Positions 23,007-34,118 of a stretch of DNA of 42,255 nt are shown here, piece by piece (positions within the stretch are counted from its first letter, which is position 1; each line of letters begins with the position of its first letter). Made by a program: the position numbers and the translations under genes. This DNA comes from Alectoria sarmentosa (taxonomy: Eukaryota > Ascomycota > Lecanoromycetes > Lecanorales > Parmeliaceae). The DNA lies in assembly GCA_009733775.1 (NCBI GenBank), contig WOGZ01000288.1, forward strand, positions 1 to 42,255. The letters run 5' to 3'. The notes under the pieces are model-generated. The model did not search any database and had not been told where the DNA came from. It was given only the letters and a program-made list of their open reading frames with translations.

Positions 23007-24512
23007 ATGTCTTTCGGTACTCTTCACCGCAGCGCTCGAGACCGGGAACTCAAGTCTACGGACAGTCGAATGCCTACAGCGTTCAGCAGCCATTCCTCGT
23101 ATACCGATTGCCCCACCTGTATTGGTTCAGTGTCAGACACTGAGTTCTCGTCTATTGGTCAAACTCTAGCGCAGCGCACAATATGTCTCAGCGAGCCTAA
23201 TGCCGCCGGATGCTGCCGATTCCCAGCCAACGCGGAGGAGCGTCAACATCTTGCAGGATGCATAGACCTTGGTTGCGCCGAAGCAGTTTGCAATGAATGT
23301 TCTGACCACGAAGAGTGTTGTGATGACTGTGACGTGGACTGCGGATCAGACTGCGGGATCTCCTTTGGCTGCGACGAGCTTGATGTCAGAGTTGATGATA
23401 CTTACTTCCTTGAAGGCTCTCACCCCGAGCTCTTTGGTGACCAAACAGCGCAAACGTTTGGCTTTGGCCGCCGTCTTCCTCAGCTAGCCCTGGAAAATAT
23501 GATTGCCGAGTCGAGTAAAACCGGCAAGATTCCTGACGATACAACGCTGTCTACTTTTCCTGGATATGGTATGAATCAGACCTATCCGGGCTCTAGACTG
23601 CCGCCGGATCTTACTTCACTCGCTCCTCGGGCTCCTCGTACTCAGCCCAGTTCGCCGGAAGCCACTACACCGAGCAAATCAATTTATAGATCTACCTTTC
23701 CGGATCTATCCAGCCATGGACTCACACTCACTGACATTCCACCTCTTGGACGCAATCGTGCGTCTCTCGTTTACTCGTCATACTCTACTGATGGTAGTCC
23801 CGGTCCGATAGACACCACACCAACTGCGCATTACGATCATATCAATCTTCCCGCCGAGAAAAGCGATTCTATAAGAAACTCTCCCCCTTCCTTACGGTGC
23901 CAATGGACTGACCCCAATGGAGAGCCATGCGGGGAAACCTTGGTACTGGGTAACAACATGCATGAACACTTGAAATCGGCCCATTGCGTCAAGGATGAAG
24001 TCTTCTGCCGCTGGGTCGGCTGTTCTGTTGGTGTCCAAGAAGTTTCGCCACACAGATTTGCCAGCAGTGTTGAACGCCATACGTGGGGTCACAGTGGATA
24101 TCGTCCCTACAAGTGCTCGACTTGCAATGAAGGTTTCGCAGCTGCCAGTGTCCGCGACGAGCACTTCACGAACATTCATTTACGCAAGAAGGTGTTCTCT
24201 TGTGACGTGTGTTCTCACCAGTGCACAAGCTCTACCAATCTGAAGAGGCACAAGGACGACAAGCATAGTGCCGAGAGATACCAGTGCGAATACTGCAATA
24301 CAAATGGCAAGAGAAGGCTCTTTCCTCGCGGTCCCAATCTGGCACGTCACTTCCGACATTGCAAATACGTCTTGGCTCAATTCCCAGAAGCTGCTGTTGC
24401 TGGAAGGTCGAAAGCTGAATGGCTTCCACCTGGTTATAAGAGAGGCCATCATGGCATGGACAGGGCTAAGGTCACACCTCCAAAGTATTTACCAACGCAG
24501 AATGATTCATGA
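23007..24512 (+). CDS. C2H2 zinc-finger protein with acidic cysteine cluster
   Basis: This intron-less gene encodes 501 residues. Residues 1-80 are Ser-rich. Residues 85-122 hold ten cysteines among many Asp/Glu residues, forming an unusual acidic Cys cluster. Residues 170-295 are Ser/Pro/Thr-rich and probably disordered. Five C2H2-type fingers follow at about 298-327, 334-362, 370-391, 399-420 and 427-452. Fingers 3 and 4 (C-x2-C...H-x4-H types) are canonical; fingers 1, 2 and 5 have expanded loops or variant ligands. The basic C-terminal tail may aid nuclear import or DNA binding. The layout resembles fungal multi-finger transcription factors, so a nuclear DNA-binding role is inferred. The partner promoter is shared with the histidine kinase, but no functional link is proven. 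The gene ends 99 bp from the convergent DUF6604 gene. Confidence 0.88.
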   Translation: MSFGTLHRSARDRELKSTDSRMPTAFSSHSSYTDCPTCIGSVSDTEFSSIGQTLAQRTICLSEPNAAGCCRFPANAEERQHLAGCIDLGCAEAVCNECSDHEECCDDCDVDCGSDCGISFGCDELDVRVDDTYFLEGSHPELFGDQTAQTFGFGRRLPQLALENMIAESSKTGKIPDDTTLSTFPGYGMNQTYPGSRLPPDLTSLAPRAPRTQPSSPEATTPSKSIYRSTFPDLSSHGLTLTDIPPLGRNRASLVYSSYSTDGSPGPIDTTPTAHYDHINLPAEKSDSIRNSPPSLRCQWTDPNGEPCGETLVLGNNMHEHLKSAHCVKDEVFCRWVGCSVGVQEVSPHRFASSVERHTWGHSGYRPYKCSTCNEGFAAASVRDEHFTNIHLRKKVFSCDVCSHQCTSSTNLKRHKDDKHSAERYQCEYCNTNGKRRLFPRGPNLARHFRHCKYVLAQFPEAAVAGRSKAEWLPPGYKRGHHGMDRAKVTPPKYLPTQNDS

Positions 24513-24610
24513 TTTACCCTACACGAGAATAATCATGACGTTACTCATACCTGACGAAATCTTCAATGCTACTCAATGAGTCGCATGGCGCTTCTTCTGG
24601 AAGTAATAGC

Positions 24611-27021
24611 TCAGAATGTCATCCACAAGAAGTCATCTAGGCTTCTTTCGCCCAGTTCCGCGCTCATGGCTCCCTTGCATGTATTCACCAACTCCTTACA
24701 CCCGAATGGTTGCAGCTTGTGCTCATTGGCCTTGTAGCGATCGGCGGCTTGGAGCATGGTATCCAAAAAGTAAAGACAATTTCGCCCACGGTCTTTGCCA
24801 TCATGTGTCTTGTCGCTAATGATGGAGATGATTCGCACACAGCTGATGTAGACTTGGAAGAAGTTGACTTTTGCGATCGGAAAGGGACCTGCGAAGTCAT
24901 TAAGAACTGCTTTCTGCAGATTTGAAAGTTGAATGGGCGTGGTCTCTGGCTTCGGGAGGTTGTGTGCGCATGTATGTCTCTTCTGATCCTGTCCAAATGC
25001 GCAAGTGTCGCGATCAGTCAGAGCACGAGTACGACTCCAGAGGTTTTCATTAATGTGGTACCCTTTCTCCTTAATATGATAGAAAAGCGATATTTTGCAG
25101 TAGGCGAACCTCGTGTCGTTTGCCTCCTTTCGCAGTCCAAGTCCGGCAGTGGCTTTTGCAATGTGGGCTGGGACTGTCATATGATGAGAGCCGGACTTAT
25201 GGTCCGATCCATCAGACTTGAATTTCAGTCTACCGCCCATATACCTGATGCAGCAAGCCTTGAAATTCCGATTTGGCCGACCACCTGGAAACAGAACGTC
25301 ATTGAATGTGTCACGAAGCTGCTCGAGCAAAGTTATCGTTTTGAAGCCGGTAAGCTCTCTCAGAACATGATATACGTGTACGACACAGCCCACGTAATGC
25401 CGATAGCTGAACAAGCGCAAGCCGTAGTAGAACAGAGTTTCATGCATCTCAAGGATATGAGCTCCAGACACCCATGACGATTGAAAGTACAAGTCGAAGC
25501 ATTTTTCTTGGAGGAATGCTTTGAGATCTGATTCTAGATGTCCCAAATGAAATGCCAATGTCTGACAACACCGGCAAGGCATAGTCGAATCCTCAAGTAC
25601 ATGGAGAACGCTGGACAGCGCTTCCTGTGCGAGCTTGAGTGCTTGTAGCCGGCAACTTGGACGCACTGCTGCTCCTTGGCACGCCAACATGAAACTCTTG
25701 TAGGCATCCAAAAGCATAAGAAGACCAAATGTGCAGCGAAACCCGTTAACGTCGTTCTCTCCATGCGTGAGAAAATACCCGACATCTGCGTACAAGGGCG
25801 TTCCCGTACGAACGATGTCTGTGGGCAGGCATTTTGCTTGTACGTGCTGTTTGATGTTATCTAATATCATGCTTAGACATTTCTCATCCGCTTTCGCCGA
25901 GTCTGGTCCTATTCGAAGAAGTATGTTTGAAGGCTTTGGTGTGCATACAGCTTCACTTTCAAGGTTCTTCGCCCTTGCACTCTCCTTCAGGTGTGATAGC
26001 AGATGCCACGCTTGCTGCAACTTTTCAGTTAAATGGATAACCGGAGAGTCCAAATCAAAGTTCGGGGCTTTGAATCCTACAGGGGTATCTTTCATTCGCA
26101 TCAATTTTGTGAGCAATGCACCGGGCTCGGATCCATCGTATAGAAGGTTGAGTCGTTGCTCAACTCCTTCAAACCTCGCGAAACACACATTCGTGATGAA
26201 AGCCGCCACTACCAAAGGGATTTCGCCCTTTCCAGCCTGCTCCCAAACCTCCTTCGTCGTCAGTAGCAGATCGTTCATCTCCTGAAAGAGTACCAATCAG
26301 CATGAAGAGTGGCGACAATGAGGGCGGATATACCTGAAGCTCTTGGCGAAAATCGAAGGCATCATCTAACGGGTCGTCAACGAGCTTAGGGGTATCATCG
26401 ACTCTTGGAAGTCCAGTGACACTGTCTCTTGCATATTCTCCTTCGCGATGATCGCCTGGCAAGTCTGCTTCGCAGTCACAGCAAGTATTGGTCGTACCAA
26501 GCTTGAGTACTGCAAATCGGTTCCTCCAAATGGCTTGGCTTTTCTGACTACTCGCTCGGTGACAATCCTCCACGGGCTTGGCACAGCACTCACAGAGGCC
26601 GGTATAAATCTTGGTCAGGCTGCGATATCGAACACCGCTTATCAGTAGTGCAGGAGGAGCAAGGCGTATCTGCTCACCTTTCCGTGAAGAACTCGTGATT
26701 GACAGTGTCCTCAGCAGTCAACTCAGGGCCACTTCTCGTCCTAAAGAAATTGCTGAGCTGTGTACGAGCGGCGATTACTTCGCGAAACTGAAAGTCAATC
26801 GTGTCTGGCATGACCACCGCCTTCTTTTGTACGACTTCCGCCAATCCCAGTAAGTCCCTGATTGAGATTGCATGAAGACTCTTAAACTTATTCGTCCCAT
26901 GACTCATCAGCCAAGCAATGATAGCCCTTGTGTCTTGTTTGTACTGAATGTAGAGGTCGAAGAGGGACGGAGGGATTCGCCCTCGACTTGGAGGAAGAAG
27001 ATTCGAGGTACCCAGCAACAT
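24611..27021 (-). CDS. DUF6604-family fungal protein
   Basis: Three exons (27021-26678, 26619-26334, 26281-24611) join to 766 residues. Introns are 58 and 52 nt with GTGAGC/GTATAT donors and CTGAT-type branch sites. The N-terminus matches the DUF6604 pattern: an aromatic Y-x-x-YKQDT motif at residues 24-31, an IIAWL helix, then a segment rich in short helices. Residues ~115-200 contain two Cys-rich patches (CECCAKPVEDCH and CCDCEADLPGD). The long C-terminal part is mainly helical, with several further Cys and His residues. No signal peptide or membrane span is seen. DUF6604 proteins are common and often multi-copy in Pezizomycotina, but their function is unknown. The gene is divergent from the ZIP transporter. 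Confidence 0.85.
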
Positions 27022-27595
27022 GGTTTGGTTGCCGCTGACATTGACATGTAATCTACGAGGTACTCGTAAAAAGTGAGATTTGGAAATGAGGAAGGTCAGC
27101 AATATCTTACTGTTGAGAGCAGGAGACTGATACTACCAGGATTGCTCTTCTAATCCAGATATGAGATGTTCAGCATAGGTATGAAAGTTACATGGTTTGG
27201 GAGCTTGATTGGATCAAGTATAGCAACTAACGGAGGACCTTGAACCAGCCTCTTGCATACGCCCCATGGCAGCGTATCGTCTCTGAGACTTGACTTTCGG
27301 CCGAGAAGGTCGTCCAATGATGAGTTGAGGACATTGCTGATTGAGTGATTGCGTGCTTATCGGGCGTAGGTGGACAAGGTCCTCAATTCACTAGCGCGTT
27401 CTAGACCGGAGTGCGAGCGTCTATCCACCAGGGTACACATCACGTTGCAACCTCAAAGGTCAAGGTCCTCAAGGTAGCCTTGCCTACCGTTGAGTCTTTA
27501 CCCCCACGATAATCCTCCTCTTCGTCGTCCTCATTCACCCTTCCGCATATCCATCAAAGCAATCGAAAACGATCAACCCTCTGGATCATCACAAT
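27022..27595. promoter_or_regulatory. Divergent promoter region, DUF6604 / ZIP transporter
   Basis: This 574-bp gap lies between two divergent start codons. The 100 bases before 27596 are C/T-rich, typical of a well-expressed fungal gene, and end in ATCACAATATG, a good start context. I could not identify a zinc-response site by eye. Confidence 0.4.
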
Positions 27596-28702
27596 ATGTC
27601 TGCCAACGACTTCGGCGACACAAACTTCAACACTTCCAACGTCAATCTCGCAACTGCAGACCCCCGCGACGTAGTCTGCGCCCTCGCCGCCTCGGCCAAC
27701 GAGTACGATGGCCAGCTCGGCGCAAGAATTTCCGCCCTCTTCGTTATCATGGCCGTTTCCACTTGCGCGACATTCTTTCCCGTCATCGCCAAACGAGTCC
27801 CCCGACTCCGCATCCCCCTCTACGTCTATCTCTTCGCCCGCTACTTTGGCGCTGGCGTCATCGTCGCCACCGCTTTCATCCATCTCCTCGATCCAGCGTA
27901 TGGTGAGATAGGGCCCAATACCTGTGTGGGTATGACGGGAGGTTGGGCGGAGTACTCATGGTGCCCCGCCATCGTGCTCACTTCCGTCATGATGATCTTC
28001 CTGCTCGACTTCGGAGCGGAACGTTACGTTGAGATCAAATACAACGTGCGCACGGAGCAGGACATCCAAGGCGCCGTCACCGGCGTTGAAGATGGGAAAG
28101 ATGTCAATGGACCTAGTGAGGGATCCCCGACGGATATCACCCGCGCGACCAACGACTACGAGAAAGGCTTCTCAGAGGCCATCGAAGACGGCGACACCGA
28201 AGCGGGCCGGCTAGCGTTCAAGCAGCAGATCGCCGCCTTCCTGATCCTTGAATTCGGCGTGATATTCCACTCGGTGATCATCGGACTCAACCTCGGAGTC
28301 GTAGGCTCCGAATTCAGCACCCTCTACGCCGTGCTCGTTTTCCACCAATCCTTCGAAGGCCTCGGGATCGGCGCACGCATGTCCGCCATCCCGTTCAAGC
28401 CGAGTTCCTGGCTGCCATGGATCCTCTGCGCAGCTTACGGTCTGACGACACCCATTGCCATCGCCATCGGGCTGGGGTTGCGAACGACGTACAATCCGAA
28501 TTCCTTCACGGCGAACGTGGTGAGCGGGGTGCTGGATTCGATGAGCGCGGGGATCCTGATCTACACGGGGCTCGTGGAGTTGTTGGCGCGGGACTTTTTG
28601 TTCAATCCGCTGCGGACGAGGGATAGCAAGAGGTTGGCTTTCATGCTGGGGACGACGTTCCTAGGAGCGGGCATCATGGCGCTGCTCGGGAAGTGGGCTT
28701 GA
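27596..28702 (+). CDS. ZIP-family zinc transporter (Zrt-like)
   Basis: This intron-less gene encodes 368 residues with eight predicted membrane helices. The ZIP signature is clear. Helix 2-3 carries FGAGVIVATAFIHLLDPA (His96), helix 4 carries FHSVIIGLNLG (His225), and helix 5 carries HQSFEGLGIGARM (His250, Glu254), the metal-binding pair. It should import zinc, possibly iron, across the plasma membrane, as fungal Zrt1/Zrt2/ZrfB proteins do. The cytosolic loop between helices 3 and 4 (about 142-212) is acidic and contains no histidine, whereas many ZIPs have a His cluster there. Codon use is strongly C/G-ending compared with neighbours, suggesting high expression. It is divergent from the DUF6604 gene. 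Symbol left blank because the subtype (high or low affinity) cannot be told. Confidence 0.95.
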   Translation: MSANDFGDTNFNTSNVNLATADPRDVVCALAASANEYDGQLGARISALFVIMAVSTCATFFPVIAKRVPRLRIPLYVYLFARYFGAGVIVATAFIHLLDPAYGEIGPNTCVGMTGGWAEYSWCPAIVLTSVMMIFLLDFGAERYVEIKYNVRTEQDIQGAVTGVEDGKDVNGPSEGSPTDITRATNDYEKGFSEAIEDGDTEAGRLAFKQQIAAFLILEFGVIFHSVIIGLNLGVVGSEFSTLYAVLVFHQSFEGLGIGARMSAIPFKPSSWLPWILCAAYGLTTPIAIAIGLGLRTTYNPNSFTANVVSGVLDSMSAGILIYTGLVELLARDFLFNPLRTRDSKRLAFMLGTTFLGAGIMALLGKWA

Positions 28703-30815
28703 AATGGAGCAGTAGAAGACTAGGCAGATTTTCAGAGGACTTGCGACCTCAGGAAGGGGGGAAGCTTGCCAGAGGATTGAAGAGGGATTCTTCACTGTGC
28801 ACTCGAACTTCTTCGTGTCTATAGCTAGAGCTTCTAGTTAATAAATAACCAATGCCCCAACTCTCATCTCATCGCGCATGCAGCATACGACCGACGCCTC
28901 CGCGATAAGCACAACCAGGTGGTCAATCGCAACGCCTCGCCCCTCCCTCCCAAGTTCCAAGACCTCCCCCCCCTGGGTTCTACCAATCAATCTAAGCAGC
29001 CATACCAAGCCCCCCCCTCCCCACACCAAAAGTTCCTTTCCCGCCATCGCCATCGTCCAAACCTGCTACACATAGTCATCCTTCCCAAGGCGCAGATGTA
29101 CTCGACAACGGCAATCCCAAATCGAAGAGCCCCGTGTGCCCAAGCACGCCAGCCCACGTGCATTGCATACTGCACGTTCCAGCCCGCACTATCGCGTCTT
29201 CCCTCCCCACCCCAGAGCCTACCGCGCAAAAGCCCATAAAAGACAGCAGCACAAAGTGGGGGGCGAGCAGCAGCTTCATCACCTCTTCTCTAGGAGCCGC
29301 TTGCAGGCGAATGTGACAGTGACAGCGACGATTCATCTCCAAGCTCGCCAGATCGTCCGTCACTTTAGTCTCAGGAAAACAAATTGTTTCAAGTAGCGTT
29401 ACTGGCAACCTTACCGGACTTAACAACTGACCGTTCCCTGTGAATGAGCTGACTCTCTCATCGCCAATTCGTGTGCTTCTTCCCTCACTGTCAGCGAGTA
29501 ACCCCTGGAACTTCCAGCCATTTGATAGTTTAGATAGATTATAGCCACCGCCCTTGGTGTCTTCTTTCGAAGCGTCCGTTCCCAAGACTTGTGGACCGGC
29601 ATTGGCGCCCAGCAACGCACGCGGTACCATCCCTGCCATCCCATCGCCAGGCACATCCCTCCACAATTGCAGGACGCAGACACTCTCTTTTCTACTCTGC
29701 TGACTAAAATACAGACCACACTCATCGGTTCTAGATGCTCATATATTCATACAAAGGAGACACGCCTCTTGAGTGATATCCAACGAATGGCTTTTCAGGA
29801 GTCTTAGCTTTAATTTCATATCAGACGATATCGCTTTTTGTAATTTTGCGAAACGAGGTTTAAACCAACCCGCCTCACTCTCAAGAACCCGCGTCGGCGC
29901 TAACCCTAACGATAGGTTTGGAAAGAGAGGTCGGTCCATGTGCCAATTACAACGCCGATATAGCTTTTCGATCCATAAGAAAGTTTATTTGCCTAATCAG
30001 GGAGCCGTGTTGCACGATATATTTGGGCCGAGAGGAGAAGTAAAGCTATACGAGTGAAAAAAAAAAAAAAAAAAAAAAAACTGCATTGCTTCATGCATTC
30101 GTACTCAATGATTCAAAATCTCAAAACGACCCTGCCGCTCTCAACAGCAATCCATACCGCTAGGCGAATACAAGGAGAGAAAGACAGCGATATCATACTA
30201 CATGCCACATCCCGATCTGGTCAATACACACCCCTCTGTCAAACAAGCCCCGTCCAAACAGGTATAGTACGATAGTCAATCATCCACGTAGACGAACGAT
30301 CAAGTCGCCCGATCCACAATCAAGGCGGGGTTGAACTAAAAAGATGCAAAGTAAGCTATTCTGTCGAGTTTTCGCTTAGCAACAACAATAGCATTTCTGA
30401 AAGGGAGGTCAAGGAGGGATACATCATCCACGCGTGTTCAAGGACTTGAGTCTGCTAGGACAGGTCTCTGGCCCCCAGTTCCGTGCAGATGATACTGTGT
30501 ACTGTTAATTCTGATTTATAGATAAGGTGGCGAGGAAGCAGCATGGATTACACGATCAGATTGTCAAATTGATTAACTATAAAGGAGATCTGTGAGGATA
30601 TTATATTCTCATTTTCGGTCTCTTCAATACATCTCGCACTCTTCCCGCAAAAACAACATGAACCAAAAAACATCAACAGCCAACCAAGCAAATTCCAAGA
30701 CAGCATTCCCTGCACCATCCCCCTTCCAATCCAGAGAAACGGAACGCCTTCACGGTTAGGCCATAACGCAAAGCTCACCGTCTCCACAGCCGCAAAACAA
30801 TCAATTCCACCCTCA
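28703..30815. other. Intergenic, 2.1 kb, no convincing gene
   Basis: Several medium frames exist (for example 29076-29666 on the minus strand), but they overlap each other, mirror C/T-rich sequence and show no motif or splice support. A 24-base poly(A) run lies at 30057-30080. The stretch downstream of the ZIP stop presumably includes its 3' untranslated region. Confidence 0.45.
30057..30080 (+). repeat. Poly(A) run of 24
   Basis: A clean run of 24 adenines follows ordinary mixed sequence. It could be a homopolymer microsatellite or the tail of a retroposed non-LTR element. I could not identify a matching 5' body or target-site duplication. Confidence 0.85.
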
Positions 30816-31796
30816 TCAACGTCTCGGGATAACAATCGGCGAAAAGTCCAGCGGCGGCATCGCCGCGTATTTATCCGCGATCCGTTGCGACCATCTCTCC
30901 GGCCGGACAGGCATCAGAGTAGTGGGATGATAGTCAGGACCGAGGCTAGGTTTGACGACGACGCCGTCGCAAGACATGCAAAAGGACACATGGCTGACCT
31001 GGTGGCGGTCGCTGTTGACAAAAGAGCGGGCGCAGCCCGGACAGAGCGGATTGGATGCGGGTGCCCTATTGGGATCGGAGATTTTTCTCCCCTGACGATC
31101 GCGGTGAAGATTCGAAATCAGTGCTGACTGTCTGATAGTTTTCTTCTTGATTTGCTTGATGGTTTCGTGGCGACAGGACCAGCACATCCGGCCCTCTCGA
31201 AGCAAGGAGCGGCAGATGCAGCCCGCGTGGCCGAGGGGGTGCCGTCTGGCCTCGTACAGCTGACATTGGGCGCACAGGGGGTGTCGACGAGCAAGCCGGA
31301 CCGCCTGCGTCTCGATAGCGCTCCAATGATTAGCCACGTTGACGACGCATAGAGTGCAGACGTCGTGGCAGCACGGGTGATCTCGAGCAGGGTCGGGATT
31401 CAACGGGAGTGGAATGCGAGTGCAGCGTGAGACTTTGACATTAGTTAGGGGACCAGTCTGGCAAGGGATACGACCGGGAAATCTCGCACCGCTGCACCTC
31501 GCTCCGAGCCAATGCAGTGTGGAGTTGTGGGTGGCGGGGCTCGCTGGGTTAGAAGGGCTATTGCGGGTATAGATGAGTCTACCATTTCTGTCACGCGTCG
31601 CCCACATGGGCACTCCTCGGACGATTTGGTCGAGGCGCCTGTTTGCCATTCGTACATTCCTTGCATCCCAGATGTTAAGGTATTGGAATATTTCGCGTTG
31701 AAAGGTATCGCCCGCGTCGCCGGCATTAAATAAGAAGGATAGAGTGGACTCTAAGGGTTGGGATTGGTCACTAAGGATTCGTTGGAGGTCAGACAT
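30816..31796 (-). CDS. F-box-like, cysteine-rich fungal protein
   Basis: This single-exon gene encodes 326 residues. Residues 33-60 read FQREIFQYLNIWDARNVRMA... and resemble an F-box helix pair, the part that binds Skp1 in SCF ubiquitin ligases. After a variable Ser/Pro/Asn region come repeated Cys pairs: CCHDVCTLC (~142-150), CAQC with downstream HAGCIC, CWSC, CPGC and CMSC. They suggest several zinc-binding sites. Fungi carry many F-box proteins with cysteine-rich C-termini. There is no signal or membrane span. Substrate recruitment to an SCF complex is inference; the F-box match is by eye only. The start is the first ATG of the frame. Confidence 0.75.
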   Translation of the reverse strand: MSDLQRILSDQSQPLESTLSFLFNAGDAGDTFQREIFQYLNIWDARNVRMANRRLDQIVRGVPMWATRDRNGRLIYTRNSPSNPASPATHNSTLHWLGARCSGARFPGRIPCQTGPLTNVKVSRCTRIPLPLNPDPARDHPCCHDVCTLCVVNVANHWSAIETQAVRLARRHPLCAQCQLYEARRHPLGHAGCICRSLLREGRMCWSCRHETIKQIKKKTIRQSALISNLHRDRQGRKISDPNRAPASNPLCPGCARSFVNSDRHQVSHVSFCMSCDGVVVKPSLGPDYHPTTLMPVRPERWSQRIADKYAAMPPLDFSPIVIPRR

Positions 31797-32245
31797 GATG
31801 AAGATATGCAGTAGGAGTCTGGAGATACGGCACTGAGCGGAATAAGGCTTGACTTTTCATCCATTGCTCAAAATCCTCAAGGCAAAAGTCGGCAAGGAAA
31901 TTTCGTGCCATGTACATATATGGAGAAGGCTTTCCTTTGTTACTCCCTCTTTCATAAAGTACATATGTATTTTGGTTCTTCTTTGATGACTCAGCTCTGG
32001 CGTAGACAGGAGCTTGTTAGGCTATATTAAAGTACAATGAAGGCTTTGTTCTGTTTTTATATCGAATTTTTCGATCAATGAATGTTCACACCCAAGCACG
32101 CGACTTACTTGGAACAGCGACTCCCTAGACTGAGCATGAGCGTACACGAACGCTCTATTGTGAGTTCTCCTTCCATAATGCACCAACGAGGCTCCGGCCT
32201 TGACTGCATGTTCGAACCAAATCGAGAAGGCTGATACTCCCCACT
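31797..32245. other. Intergenic, 450 bp
   Basis: This holds the promoter of the F-box-like gene and the 3' end of the membrane-protein gene, both on the minus strand. A frame at 32022-32513 is a shadow of the membrane protein. No other gene is seen. Confidence 0.4.
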
Positions 32246-34118
32246 TCAATTCAATGTCGGATCTTGGGGAGCTATGGGCTCTAACGGACCATCCGTCATA
32301 GTTGGTCTTTCGGCACCGGTGTCTTCCGTAGCCATACTCTCCACGGATTGAGTTTGCGTCAGACTTCGTATTTCGTGCTCGCCTGGGAGCCCTCTCTCTA
32401 CCGCCGATGATCCCGTCCTCTTCGCTTTCCATGTGCGGAAGTAAGTCCATAATCTTGTCGCTCGGAATGTTGCGATCGAAGCTTGACATATATTCACAGC
32501 CTTCAAAAGCCATGCTGCGTTCGAGTTCCCGTCGTCGCGCTGAACAAATGTTTGGAGAGCATCCTCGTATTGAATGCAGATGAGTAGCGGGATAATGATC
32601 AACTCTATTCCAATACTAGTGAATGTAATAGCAGGATAGGCATTGTTGAGACGGTGGAAGAGGGTCTCGGCGACGTCTGGCATCTTCGGTAGAGCAAGCC
32701 CTGTCCTACCCCACTGAGTATAGCAGGAGCACCGATTATATACTCCTATTTGAACTATGACAACACAGCTCATAGTAGCAGTGGTGACCAGGAAGTCTTT
32801 GATACATGTAATCCAGAAAATCCTGGTCTGGTTCTTCTTGCTCCACGATGAGAAGGGGTTGAGCAGAATATCAACTGAGGCACTCAGAATCCAAGTAATG
32901 AAGATGAAGATTTCTCCACGGTGTCGGCAGTCCCATCCATCTGGTGGTACAAGAGCAGAGACTGTCATGCTTGTTACTGCCCCAATGATCACGACCAGGA
33001 TTGGGAGTACATTTTGATACGTCAAGTATGTATCGGGTTGGGTCCTCTCCAATGGGTTCCACGGATAGATACCGCCATGAAAGACTCGCTTTGCTCTATC
33101 ATCAAGACAATGATTGGGTAGCTTTACTTTGTTCGGTAGATTCAAATGATCTACGTCGACCTGAAAACGTCTCAAAATCCTTGAAATGGCAGCCTCGGTC
33201 TGGGACACGCCAATAACGGAGCTCAGAAAGACGGTAGGAATGATCCAGAAGTACAGAGCCGAAAAAGCTATACTGTGGGCTTCCACATTGATGAAGACAG
33301 TATTACTGGAAGCGGTAACTCCTGCCGCGGATGCCGTTCTGAAGATGGCAATCCCGACGGCTCCGATGAAGAAAGACAGGGCGACAATGATGGGAAACAA
33401 ACTTGTAGATCGATTCGCAGCGAGTGCACGGCCGGTCTGACGGATTGCTGACGCGAGGACTTCTCTGTGTTGGGGATTTCTAGATCTGCGGCAAGGTCAG
33501 TACCATTCTGTTCACAAACCCTCCATGTACCCACAATCCTTCTTGTAGCGTCAACTTTGCTTGTTCATCTTCCCCCCATTCTCCATAAGCATCTGTGAGA
33601 AGTGCCAACGCTTTCCAGTCACGATCTTCATCATTCTCAACTCGTTTCTCAAGAATATTTTCGCATTCCGTTCTCCAATACTCAGCTGTACGTTGACAGC
33701 TTGACATCTTGGCCAATAGACTCTTAATGGTATCGATAGGATCCCCCAAAAGATGAAGGATGACAAAGCAGTTGACTTTGAGGCTCAGGGGTGGGCGCGG
33801 GAACGAGGCAACCAATTGGAGTAGCGGAAATTTCCATGTCGTCAGGCGTGTCCATGTATCAACACCTGGGTAGTATGTCCAAGCCAATCCGGCAATAGCG
33901 GCGCACGCGACTAGTGTCAAAGAGGCATTGTGAGGAGAGGCGATGCCACCATTGGGAATGAATAAGCGAGTATCGTTCGCGCAAGCCTTCTGGATGTTCT
34001 GGGTGTGTTCCCAGAGACTAGCGAAATGGAAATGCTTATTGCTTGTGCAATCCTGGCCCCAAGGGTTCGTGCAATTGTATGACAGGTTGTTTGGGACGTC
34101 ATTGCAGTCGAGAGCCAT
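32246..34118 (-). CDS. Multi-pass membrane protein, uncharacterised fungal family
   Basis: Exons 34118-33535 and 33485-32246 join across a 49-nt GTGGGT...CTGACCTTGCCGCAG intron to give 607 residues. About seven hydrophobic segments are visible. One follows residue 65 (LTLVACAAIAGLAW). The others come after the intron and include LFPIIVALSFFIGAVGIAIF, FSALYFWIIPTVFLSSVIGV, VLPILVVIIGAVTSM, IFIFITWILSASVDIL, FLVTTATMSCVVIV and IGIELIIIPLLICI. The N-terminal 60 residues are Cys/Asn-rich (several sequons) and probably extracellular. The ~80-residue C-terminal tail is charged and cytosolic. A soluble segment of about 90 residues (RTECENILEKRVENDEDRD region) lies between helices 1 and 2. No transporter or receptor signature is recognised. 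The splice joins keep frame and remove an in-frame stop, so the model is good. Confidence 0.78.

Noticed and set aside
29076..29666. 196-codon minus-strand frame
   Set aside because: Overlaps other equally open frames, no motif, and its composition mirrors C/T-rich DNA.
29900..29910. CTAACCCTAAC, telomere-like
   Set aside because: Less than two full repeats; too short to mean an interstitial telomere.
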